Shown here piece after piece: positions 1 to 23,100 of a stretch of 64,000 bases of DNA. Position numbers and translations under genes: made by a program. Each line of letters starts with the position of its first letter. Position 1 is the first letter of the stretch. This DNA is from Escarpia spicata (Eukaryota; Annelida; Polychaeta; Sabellida; Siboglinidae): NCBI GenBank assembly GCA_963995525.1, contig OZ023210.1, positions 24,836,905 through 24,900,904 on the forward strand, read 5' to 3'. The notes beneath the pieces are model-generated. The model had not been told where the DNA came from, did not search any database, and saw only the letters and a list, made by a program, of their open reading frames with translations.

Positions 1-53
1 TTTCCCTCCGATATCAACAATTCGAAAACGAGGTAGCAGAGGAACATATGAAC

Positions 54-60
54 TACGTCA
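54..60. promoter_or_regulatory. CRE/ATF-like site upstream of ATF4
   Basis: The heptamer TACGTCA (TGACGTA on the other strand) is close to a cAMP-response/ATF element. It lies about 840 bases before the first exon that can be traced for ATF4, in a locally CpG-containing stretch that could include the promoter or untranslated first exon. A seven-base motif alone is weak evidence. Confidence 0.2.
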
Positions 61-903
61 TCAGTGTTGCTGTGGCTTGGGTATCCCTAAAATAGACCGA
101 TGACGCTACAGGAAAGGGGTCGACCCTTTTCCCGAAGCGCTCTACAGCGAAACGATGCTCGCGGCCGAAGCGGGGTGGCGGAGTTTGTCACGTACCTATA
201 ATATGAATCGATTCCCTCACTTCGAAGAGAAAGTCACATAGAGAGGGAATTGTTAAACTTAGTGAAGTTGTTACATCTTGATTAAAACTAAATTACTAAC
301 ATAAATGTGTGAAGAATAGTGAAGGAATCCAAATCGGATGGATTTTTATAATTATGTACAACGTTTTGTCGGTTTAATAGTACAAATGCACGTGTGATGT
401 AGACTCTAGCATTGCCAATATTTAAATATCTATCAAGTTCTTAACCATCTCAATTCCCATAGTTATAAATATTTCATCCAAGCGATGTAATTTATTGCTA
501 GAAACAGTATCGCATGTTTTAGATAGCACAGTCAACATACGTTTACAGATTTATTCTGGACATTCCTTAAAAAATCTCATGTACATAACTGAATTTGCCA
601 AATTACACATGTACTGAATTCAATACATAATCAATTTAGTCATCTTGCAATGTTTATTTTTGTAAACTTTCTGATCACCAAACCTGGTTTCAAGTAATTC
701 TTAAAGTAAACCGTATACCCAATTTTTGTATCAGCATCTCCCATTTGTATAGTAAGATCTCACCTCCATGCAGTTATCACAGTCTTTGATATATACTTGA
801 TAACGGTTCACAATTCATGCCAACGTGTATATTAGTTTGATGTATTCAGAGTTTAATGTGGTATGCTGTAAACCATTGTCAACAATTCTTTGCAGACCCC
901 AAA

Positions 904-939
904 ATGGATCTACTGCGCTTGCGCCAAACACGAATCTAG
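904..939 (+). promoter_or_regulatory. ATF4 upstream ORF (11 codons)
   Basis: A short ATG-to-TAG reading frame sits 30 bases before the ATF4 start, in the same exon: a likely 3' splice site (ttctttgcag) ends at 895. It is in frame with ATF4 but closed by TAG. A different frame stays open from the exon boundary to a stop at 1047-1049, overlapping the ATF4 start by about 80 bases. In known ATF4 genes an out-of-frame overlapping uORF makes translation depend on eIF2alpha phosphorylation, so both elements may be parts of that control. Where exon 1 lies, and whether it supplies an AUG for the overlapping frame, is not known. Confidence 0.45.
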
Positions 940-969
940 TTGCAACAAGGGAAGACAACATACCACAGG

Positions 970-2249
970 ATGGATTATTCAGTTCTATACGACAGCCTGT
1001 CCCTCTTCAGCGGGGACAGTGCCTTCACTCAGCTGAAACCTCTGCATGATGACCTCTTAGAGGTGTCACTGGTGACAGAACAGTCTCAGTATGACGCAGT
1101 GTCAGACAAGTCTGAGCTGCAGAAACTTTTGGAGGGGAACAGCAGTTACACGTCATGTGTCAGCCAGGAGTCGCCACCGCGCTCACCACAACAGCCAAGT
1201 ACTCCAGGTGGGTAGCATAGTAATATATCCATAATTGATGCAAGACATTTTGTAACATTTATTTCTTCGTCCTGCTCATTTATGATTTTGGGGTGTTAAT
1301 GCTGTAAGAAAAAGTCCTAGTATGGATACATGTAGATATGCAATTTTAATTTAAGGAGAAAAATGTATATTATTTAGCAAGACAGATGTAATGTGTATTT
1401 GCCAGCTGGAAATCTGCTGTATAAAAATCTTGTGACACTGCACACAAATACTTGCTGATTGCCAGCTATGCTGAACGCAGAATGAAATTTTTTGTTATAG
1501 AAGCAGACTGGCTCGACATAAAAGTTGACCTTCAGGATCTGCTTCCGGACATTGGTTCGTACGGCGAGTTGTCATGCGACAGCCTGGACACGAGTGATGT
1601 CTTCACTGCGTTCACTACTCCTCTCGAACCTGGTCTTGCAGCCATCGACGTTCTGCAAAGCACTGTGAAAGAGACCGATCTTTTCAAGTACGACGATACT
1701 GACGGATTGCCAGACGTCGACTTGCTCTTTCACAGTTTGCCGAACCTCGACGTAGTAGACACTGGCACTGTTGACATTGAGCCTGTACTGTCACCAATGT
1801 CTATAGAGGATGTTGAATGTCTCCTGTCATCAGGTCCCGCGAGTCCTAGTGGGTCTTTGTCCGCGGGCAGTGACTCGTCTTTTTCTGTTGCTTCATCTGA
1901 TGTGTCAGATATTATAAGCAAGAGTTGTAGCAGTGTTAGGCGACAGAGGGGCAGGGAGGCGGCCTGTCCCTATAAGAATAAATCTGGCGGTAAAGGCCAA
2001 GAGTCAAAAATACTGGACAAGAAATTGAGGAAGAAGCAACAGAATAAAGACGCCGCACTGCGTTACCGTCTCAAGAAAAAGGCGGAAAGTGTCACCATAG
2101 ACTTTGACCTTCAAGGTCTTGAAGGCAGGAACAAAGAGCTCAAGGACACTATGGAGCAAATGACAAGGGAAATTCGGTATCTCAAAGACCTTATGGCAGA
2201 GGTGTATAAAGCTGAAATTTCCAAATCCTCCCGTAGTATTGTGTCTTAG
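970..2249 (+). CDS. ATF4: ATF4-type bZIP transcription factor, two coding exons
   Basis: Stress-response transcription factor of the ATF4/ATF5 family, acting in the nucleus as a bZIP dimer downstream of the eIF2alpha kinases. Coding exons are 970-1207 and 1501-2249. The donor CCAG|gtgggt and acceptor gttatag join in phase (G|AA), giving 328 codons, near the family's usual 350. The start ATG has A at -3 and G at +4. The N-terminal two thirds are acidic and Ser-rich, as expected of an activation domain. A basic region at about residues 253-275 (KKLRKKQQNKDAALRYR) is followed by heptad leucines ending in IRYLKDLMAEV, the stretch most typical of ATF4. AATAAA follows at 2332-2337. A clear beta-TrCP phosphodegron was not seen, though a Ser-rich stretch lies near the expected place. 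The upstream untranslated exon was not located. Confidence 0.93.
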
Positions 2250-2331
2250 CGTTTGTCACTTGTAACTTGGATGACTAGTAGTAATTGCTGTTGTAGCTTC
2301 ATGTAATGTGTAGTTTAGAGGGATGCTTATT

Positions 2332-2337
2332 AATAAA
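2332..2337 (+). terminator. Polyadenylation signal of ATF4
   Basis: AATAAA lies 83 bases after the ATF4 stop codon, in AT-rich DNA, at a normal distance for a short 3' untranslated region. Confidence 0.6.
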
Positions 2338-3193
2338 CCCTGATGCTTAAAACGTTTGTGCTATATCGATTCAAATTTTATTTTCATTTCATCCAATTTG
2401 CACATATCACTGTTGACGAATTCATGAAGAATGAATCAACACAATGAGATGCATGGTGCCAACAGAATTACCATTAGTGCTCATAAACAGAACATCTTCT
2501 GTCCTTTTCTACTCATCCTCATGATGATACCAATTGCATCAATCTTGGTACACCCTGGCATATCCCCTCATCAAAATGTAGATGTAAGGTTTATCCCATT
2601 ATTTAATCATCTCATTGTGGGGTGCAAAGTTTTGCATGGTTGCCATAGCGACAATCGGGCAGCAACCAGCACAAAGTACAACTGATTCAGTGAACGTGGT
2701 ACACTGCATAGAATATATGCCATGCCAGGTGCAGTGTAGACGACTTCCGCCACTGGCTTGAAAGGATTATATTGACACAATCACACTATGTTTCCTGGCA
2801 ATAAGCAAACTGTGGATAACCATACACTGTAATCTTGGTGTGTCCATCTATTAATCGGCAGCAAAAATACATGATCTCATATCTTCTATATATCTTTTAT
2901 ACAAATTAGTTAGTTTATCAATACAAAATGACAGTTTAACAACAAAGTAATAAAACATTTATAGCAGGCAGTGATTTCGCACCAAAGCACACGCTATCAA
3001 TGGCCAATTTGATGCATCATAAACTTGTATATGCTCTATACTTAATCGTCTTTCATCTTGTGACATACATAAAACAAAAATTTGAATCTGCATCAACAAT
3101 TGAGTTTAACAAATTACATACACATTAATGGAAATGTGTTGAAAGCCAGTCGGCTGATTTGGATCATCTTCTGTCTGATTTTGTGTCCTTGTT
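2338..3193. other. Intergenic DNA between ATF4 and ADH5 3' ends
   Basis: The two genes converge here. The stretch is AT-rich and holds no reading frame, RNA or repeat that I recognise. It should contain the ADH5 3' untranslated region on the minus strand, but no unambiguous polyadenylation signal was picked out. Confidence 0.5.
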
Positions 3194-14792
<11,599 letters not shown>

Positions 14793-15180
14793 TTAAAATT
14801 CACGTTCTAATGACACATGTATTCATAAATAAATACACTAAATGATGGGTGAGGTGGTAGGGGTGGGCCACGCGAGCGCCGCAGGCACAAAGCGTTGCTA
14901 AAGGGGTCTGGGGGCATGTTCCCCGAGATTTTTTTTAAACTAGCCTAAAAATGACCCATTCTGAGGTATGTTTTAACCTTTAGTCTTGAATATAGAGGGG
15001 AAGATATAAAACAACAAGACACTACTTGTAAATGTAGTAATCATTATTGATAAAAGTCAGTAATCATGATTGCTTTATTATGTTGAGGTTTCCACTTGTC
15101 CACTGGTACTTGGTTGTGGTGATGTTTTTTTGCCCTAACCCTAGGCCTTCTTACCATGCTGACAGAGTCAGTAAAAAGTA

Positions 15181-15292
15181 AAAGGTAAGTTCTTATGTAG
15201 CGCAGTATCCAGTCCTAAGGACTGCTCAAAGCGCTTTACACTTTACTCCCTGGCAGAACTGTTCAGTCGACTTCTCTGGGAAGCATCCAGTG
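15181..15292 (-). mobile_element. tRNA-derived SINE, tail fragment (copy 2)
   Basis: The tail TAAGTTCTTATGTAGCGCAGTATCC ... CTGCTCAAAGCGCTTTACACT matches the ends of the SINEs at 4351-4685 and 21211-21530. The tRNA-like head is absent, so this is a truncated copy. Confidence 0.65.
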
Positions 15293-17429
15293 GTATCATC
15301 TGAAGACTCTTTCATCATCACCTTTAAATGATTACAATATCATATTATAGTAAATTGGAGGTTTATGTTACAAAGATTATATTTTATTTGTTGCTAGCGT
15401 ATATGCAATTAATTAAACAGTCATTTCTAGAATGTCACAAAAGTAGGTTTCTATTAATTGCATGAACGTTTCTCAAATTGTGTCCTTTTTATAAAACAGT
15501 ACAAGTTGTTTAGTATATCCAGTTTCTGTGCAAACATCATTGTCTAGCCCAAGTATTGATAACCTGTTAGTACACACGGTTTTGGGCAATAGGCATCTTT
15601 TATCAGATGTGAACTTCGGTTGTTTATATTCGTAAGTACTCCACTCAAATCAACTTTCCCAAAAGTTTGTTAGCACAGCTTTGTCAGAATATGTATATAT
15701 ATATTTAGCACAAAGATATGTTACGAATCACATTCCTTATTTTGCTAAAATAATATGGCATAGAACATTAGGTGAATAGACTTGTGAGCACTTGTGTCGA
15801 ATCCGTTGTATTTCGGTGTTATAACTTGAGTTTTATCCAACTTTGATACCACAGTGAGATATTTCCATCATTCAATATTATCCTAGACTATCATTTAAGA
15901 ATATTGCGTATTACCCCCTTTTGAGGGGTAAATAGTGCCCTGGTTTGTATCAGCGTATTCTGCTATATCGCTCATTTTACGCGCACTGTGCGATAACACA
16001 TGGCCGCAGCGGCACAGACTAGTCACATAGTGCCATCAGCCTGCACAGTTTTTACTCCCACCACCATCATAAATCAGAAATTCAACATCAGCTACACCAG
16101 CATTGATTTAATGTTTGTTGCTACAGCAGCATTCTGATTTATTGTGGACACATACTATAATAGTAAAACTGAGTACAAAAGACATCTTAGTTCAGCTACC
16201 GTTTTCTTAGGATTTTTCTCCGAGTTCCACATGTCTCCCAAATGCAGTTACTGTTTGGGCGCCACGTTACATGAATGTTTAGATTTCTAGTATGTCGAAG
16301 CTCTGCAAGGTGTCACCACTGGAGACACCGGGGATCCGCGGGAATGTGAATTTATCGTAACGCAGTTTCCTATTGGTCAGATTACGACCAGAAGCAGCGA
16401 ATGAAAAACCATGTTACAACAAGATGCATATATATACCTGTAGAATATAGTGGAAGCTAAATTTGAGGAGCACGGAACTGATTGTAATAAAGAAAGAATC
16501 CGTAATATTTTCATCCCTCGTCATAACACCATAATTTGACGTGTTTCCGGAATGATTCCGGACAATCCGGAATGGCAGGCAGGTTTGCAAGAGGTAAATC
16601 CTAACCAGCTCTGAGCAACGTTAAGATGACTAAACGATGTCTGCAAATCTACGATTTTGCAGGAATTTAAGTGACTTTGTGATGTCATTTCGCACCGCTC
16701 ACCGATGCTGAATATATGACGAAAGAACGAAAAAAATGGGTGCACAAAATACTGGCATATTTTGGGCGAGGCGGCCCACCTCGCTTGTCATATACCAGGG
16801 GAAACACTGCACATGTTGGGTGTAATAAAAATGAAAGTTACAAACAAATGCTACTTGGTAATTATGGATAGGAGCATTTGAAATGGTCAGGCTTTATTTT
16901 TTAATTTTACCTTTGAAACACAAACACTAGGCCCTTTTCCAATTTAGCATTATAGTGAACAAAGTTAAGTAATATACAGTGTATATTTTGATAAAGTGGA
17001 TACTGGCAATTAGTAGTGCACAGTTGATATTCATCTATGTGTTATCCACATTAGTGCATATTGTTATGACCATGTTTGTATATTGTCCAAAATATGATTC
17101 ATCCACTTTTTTGGAAATGCGTGATGCAAACACACAGTATAAGAGTCCTGATTTATTTTGGAATAACAACTCTGCTAAGGCCAATAGTTTTAGGAGAATT
17201 TAGCAGCAAAGTTGCTGCAAAAACATTGTTTTTTTTCATAATGTCAGTGACAGCTACTAAATTCTATGTATTTGCTGGGTAATCTAACATTCTGAATAAC
17301 CGCCTATCTAGTGATGTAGACAATAACCCCAAGTCACTATATGCTTTAAATGTCTTAGATAGGTATATCAGAATCCGCTAGGTGGCGTATTTCCTTCTAG
17401 CGGCCAAAACTGATCCGTTTCTTGTGCAT

Positions 17430-17606
17430 GAAAATGTCGCCGGTGCGGCGCCGCGTCAGAGATCACATGGTCGCAGAAAATACGTCGCTGCTGCTATGCA
17501 AATGATGTCACCATGACGTTTGAGCATGGAATCGACCAATGGATAACTCTGTTACATATGGAGATACTTCTTTTTCGTTTTGAGCGCGGCATTTTGTGTG
17601 TGTAGG
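17430..17606 (+). promoter_or_regulatory. Promoter-like segment ending in a consensus splice donor
   Basis: A CpG-containing island in AT-rich DNA holds an octamer-like ATGCAAAT, a CRE-like ATGACGTTT, a CCAAT box (GACCAATGG) and, at its right edge, GTGTAG|gtaagag. This layout fits a promoter plus an untranslated first exon on the plus strand, possibly an alternative start for METAP1 whose coding begins 2.6 kb downstream. No joining acceptor was identified. Confidence 0.25.
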
Positions 17607-18639
17607 TAAGAGAAGTTTAATGTTTTCTATGCTTGCTAAATGCGTAAATAAAATGTAAAGATTACGTAATGAAATAGCGATATTAGTGTAGATTTAAATA
17701 TTAGCTTTAAAATGATTTATGTTGCATAAGTGTACGTGCCTGCCGAGCAACACACCGATGTGGGCAACTTTGGCGTTCTAGGCGTACATTTTCAACAGTC
17801 GACGCCGTATCACGCTGGCATCAGTAGGCGCTTTTGCAGCATTAATTAAATCCATATCCATCGCAACCATCACATATAATTGGTGTTATTGTTCACTTGT
17901 AACAGTGACAAGATCTATATATAATTAATATTTACCATTTTTAGTTTGATATTAACATGCCAAAATTAAATGTTTAAAGAAAAATGTGTTCAAGCTGACT
18001 GAATCTGTGTCTGTTGTTAGTGACGCTTTCCATAGCATTGTTATTTAAATCCCAAACCATCTCAATCTATAAAACGAATTGCTTTTACTTTTGTACTTAA
18101 AGTTATAACTAATTATTATGTAATTAACTTTTTAATATTATATTAACAAATTTATTTTGTTATGTCTTTAGTTATGACATTTCTTTTTTCATACTATACT
18201 ATACCACATCATTTCCATCAAGTGATTCAGTGTGACTTTCATGTTTCAGTGTTGGAAGATCAAACGGGTAGTCTTGATATAAGTTTGCATGTTGCTGTGC
18301 TGCCTGAATGACAGAACATGCTACTCTACATCTGCAGGACTTGATAATGTTGGACATGCATCCTTGGACATATGAACATTTATGCAATACATCTGCACTG
18401 CATTATATGCATCCAGTGTTTCATGAAATTATTCATGTTGCCGCTATGTTTGAATCTGTTATAATAAAAGTTCTTAATATTCATTCTGTTGTAATGTTTA
18501 TCCATATAATTCCCTTTAAATTTACCTGTTGTGGCATACTAATTACAGAAATGTTCATCAATTAGTCTGCGTGCATTTTATTACAAAGTCACATTGAATT
18601 CAGATTGTTGTATTAACAAATTGTTCATACTGTTAATCC

Positions 18640-19180
18640 TCGTTACTGAATTAAGTATTTAAAATTGTTCAACTAATTAGGAAAATATTAAACTAATTAT
18701 GTCATGCATAATTGGTAACATTTCAAGTTGATCTATTAACAATTTCTTTCATTCTTAAGATTGGTATGCCCATTTCCTAATTAATTGTAGGTCAATCATG
18801 CCATTAATCCTCGTAAATAGGTCAAATAAGAAATTAGGTTAACTAATTAGGTCATCAACAAATTATGGATTTTAAGAGGTAGCAGTCATAATATATTACA
18901 GTCAATGTATAAACTGACTGACAGAGTTCAACCTATAACAGGCCTTTTCCTACCCGATTTATGTAATTAATAACGGTAAATAGGTTAATTATTAAATATA
19001 GGTCAATTAATAAGGTCATTAAATAACTAATTTCATAGTATGCTATAACAATATAATATATTAACAATCTTCAATCCTCTAATAGTTTAGTAGGCATTTC
19101 CTAATTAATTACATTTAAATAATCACAGTAATTAGGTCAAATATACAATGGTCAATTAATTAGGTCAAGGTCAAATCAAT
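18640..19180. repeat. AT-rich tract with repeated TAATTAGGTCA-like motifs
   Basis: Variants of AATTAGGTCAA, TAATTAGG and AATAGGTCAA occur about a dozen times on this strand at irregular spacing. The tract looks like a decayed satellite or a cluster of degenerate insertion footprints. It has no coding potential. Confidence 0.4.
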
Positions 19181-20183
19181 ATGATTTTTTGGGTCACATA
19201 ACTTCTTATTTCGCATAAATATCTTCAATATACACAATTTTATGGCTGTTTTCCTATATAATCAAATGCAGTACATCAAGCTTCTGGGGCCAGTTTGGGC
19301 ACAAGAAATGAACTGAAATTCAATACCAAAAAGTATTGTTTTTCTTAAACAAAAAGTGGAATTACGTCGGAAATAATGAAGATATCACAAAAATTCAAAA
19401 ACTATCATAAACTTCATAACAAACTCTATCTTGTGGAACCATTTAATTGAAAAAATAGCGAATATGAATTTTTACCTGATGTACCTATCTTAGATTGATC
19501 AATCACATTTTCAGATATGATGTGTTGAAAGATCAAAACAAGTCTAAATGTAACGTGAGTGACGGTGGAATTGCCCAGCTACTTAGTGTATGCCTATAAA
19601 TTATAATTAATACTGGCATCTCAGTCTCAGATCAGTCTTTGTCTTTAGACTTTGTCAATTTTGTGTGATTTTGTACTTTGCACCATCATTCACAAACACT
19701 TTCACATTGAAATTAAAGTTTTAGAATTTACACCGGCCTAGATAAATGATATGCTGAGATAGACATTGACATCGTCATGCAAGGAAAATCTTCACATGAA
19801 AAATTAGTTTATAATCTGCGCCATCTAGTGGGAGACAGGTTACACGGGTTAGCCGTGTTCTGTGTCAGCATTCGTGTATCTGCTCACACATTTGTTAAAC
19901 TTTAGCACTGTAAATGCAACAAACGATGTTTGCTTCAATTTATCTTTATGCACTTTGGGCGATTGGTACCCTTTCATCTTACTTACTGTCACCCACCTTT
20001 CTAACACTTTCACCCGACATTTCCAAAACCTGCAACGCGTGTTCCACTTCCAAGAAACTTCTGTAAGGAGTCGCTGTCTAGCGAAGATATCCCCCAAAAT
20101 TGTCCACCTGGCGAATGCAATGCATACTAAAAACATCCCTAGCGAGTGAAGAGTGAAATTGGGCACGCTCGCAAGTTTACAAC

Positions 20184-23100
20184 ATGGCAGCGCCCGAGGA
20201 TGCCGTTCCACAAACGATTCACATGTGTGAATCGAAGGAATGTAACAGTGAAGCTAAGATGAAATGCCCAACTTGTATTAAGCTGGGCATTGACGGGTCA
20301 TGGTTTTGTTCGCAGGTGCGATGTTATTTTATGTTGATTTTAGAGACTGCGCTGAGTTTGAGACCGGCGAGAGTGAGAAGTCTCGATCTCCGACATGAAA
20401 CTTGAAAGTCATGTCTACGTCCACGATAGATGCTCACAGAGTAATCGTCAAAATGTTACATAACACATTTAGTGATTAAAACGTTAATTCTGCGTGCAAA
20501 GTGTCATGCCATTGACGAATTACCAGTTAAAATATTATTTTTAATTTACTTGCACATCACATGCAACATTTTAACTAAGTTTATAGCAAATTCAAAAGAG
20601 CACACGCTGCTCGCAAAGTTCCTGTGCTTCGTCGGACTTCTAACTAACGTCATGGCTATTGTTCAGTGTTCACTTGGAGTTGCATCTCATGAATATAAGC
20701 TGCTGGAAGGTGTTGTCAGTGAGGCGACATCTCTCGGGACGAAACACCTTTCCAGCAATGCTGAATAGTGGTGAATTGCCAAATGACAGTAAAATTGCTC
20801 AACTCTTAACTTAAGAATTCAAACAAGAATAATTTTAAGTTGTCATTTATTGATAATCACATCCTATGTATTTGAAAAAGTATTTGAACATTTAAAATAC
20901 TTTAGGAAAGTATTTAAACACAAATAGTTTCATGTCAAATATAAATACATGTACTTTTTAAAAAGTATTTAAATACTTACAAATACAAATGTATTTGACC
21001 CCATGTCTGGTTTGAAGAGGCATCAACAGAGGGCAAGAGATGAAGTATTTCATACTTTTCTACCGAACTAACATCCTGAAATTCTCAAACATCCCAATAC
21101 AGCCAGGATGTCACATAACTTATATCTACCACAGCCACACTGAGCACTGATCATTCCTCTACACACATGTTTACAAATAGCACTGTAAATATTTACACCA
21201 GCCCAGCAATGTACCTCGGTGGCACAGTGGCTAGATAATCGGACTCCCATTTGAACACAGGTTCAAATCCACTGTTGCCATTGCAAATTGGGCAAGTTTG
21301 TTCACTCTTTTTTGCTCCAGTTCACTCAGCTGTTTGGATGAGTACCTGGCCATGGACATTGTTGGTTATTTTTGTACAAATTGTATAATTTGCGCATTAA
21401 TTGCAGTGTGGCTGAATGCTTCCCAGAGAAGTCGAGATGGTGTTCGATTGAACATCTGCCAGGGAGTAAAGTGTATTTTGAGCAGTCCCGAAGACTGGAT
21501 ACTGCGCAATATAAGAACTTACCTTTACTGTAAATATTGGCTCCAGCACATGTGTAACATAGCACTGTCCATTCAAGAACACATAGCCAGAGCCACTACA
21601 GTGCATCAGTACAAAATATCCCGTAGTGGAATTTGCATAAGAAAAGGAAGAAGAGAACCAGTAATTATGGAAATGGTCCAAACATTGTCGAACATGTCCT
21701 AAACATAGATTATAATAACTACGTAAACTTGTAAGTAAAACAGTACATAACATTTAACAACAAATATGAAGTGCAAATGGATTGTGTTAGCTATTACCTT
21801 GTTTAGAAAGATAATGGCCTAAAGTTGTCTGATTGTATCAAAAGCAAATCTGTTGTTTGGGTTCTTGAAATCAACAAAAGTCACTAATGATTGACTAAAC
21901 AGATGACAACATATCTTGCACACTGAAATACAAGGTTGCTACAGTTGTCTCTGTTTTGTATATATATATCTAATATATTTATATGCTTTATTGTAGCAAT
22001 GTTTCAAAACAAACTGGGCTGATCATAGGAATGTGCATAAAAAAGCAAGTAAGTACACACAGTTTGAGAGACTATAACATATTTGATTTGTGTTTAATAG
22101 GACATGCTGAACATCTAAATGTATGCAAAGTAATGTTTTATTTGTGGAATTACATTTTTTTATGTATACTTAAGCGGTTAAATAGAGTAAAATAACTTAT
22201 TAATGTACTGGCCTCATATAAATTCAGACTTTTTGAAATAAGGACAGTAATGACAACAAAATATTTCCTTAATGCACTAACAAACAAACAAACAGTAGTT
22301 TTGATCAAAATTAAAACGCAACTATAAATTATCATGAACAGAAGAATATTTAAAATGTCACACAGATGGCTAATTATGCATCTTTTTTATGGCAGACATG
22401 TACACTAAGTGATATCTGTGTTGTTTGCTTCCGCAGAAGAAGAAGCTTGGTTACGAGAGCAAGAGAAAGCAGATTACAACCCTTGGCCTGGATACAGTTT
22501 CACAGGAAAACTGCGTCCATATCGAGTTGTAAGTATTATGACATCTTATGTAATTTCCGTTTATCCAAATTGTTTTGTTATGTGTGCTCCAAAACTGTTA
22601 GTTTGTTTGGGATATAATGTTATTCTAATATTGTCGATATAGTCTTTGCTCCAAGAATGTTGTATGACAAGAAATGTTCTAACTAAGTACAGTGTAGTTG
22701 CCGTTGCATCAAGAACGTTGTAAGTAAATAGCACAGGCCTTTGTCTAGATGTGTGATTCTGGAGAATATCTTACACATTTGGTAGCTGTTGTTATATCTT
22801 ACAGACAAAGATGAGGACCGTTCCGGACCATATCGGCCGCACAGACTATGCGGACCATCCAGAAGGTAGGTTGTCAAGGCAACCAACACAACTAGCGTCG
22901 TACTTTACTGTAAATTGTCATAAACACAGTGGCAGCTGAATTTGTCTGTACAGGTTACACCAAGTGAGTCTGTCTGTGCAGGTTTCCCTGAGTGAGTCTA
23001 TATGCTTATGACGAGCATACCTCAATTTGGATCCTGTGACTCCGTGACATTTGCTTGCCAAAAGCGATTTTGTTTTGCTTCTACAAGGTCTTCGTCAACC

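Noticed and set aside
19849..20211. 120-codon minus-strand frame as ADH5 exon 1
   Set aside because: It does not end in a donor matching phase 0 of ADH5 exon 2 and shows no ADH N-terminal residues.
21211..21290. tRNA gene
   Set aside because: Same reason: it is the head of a SINE with two relatives in the window.
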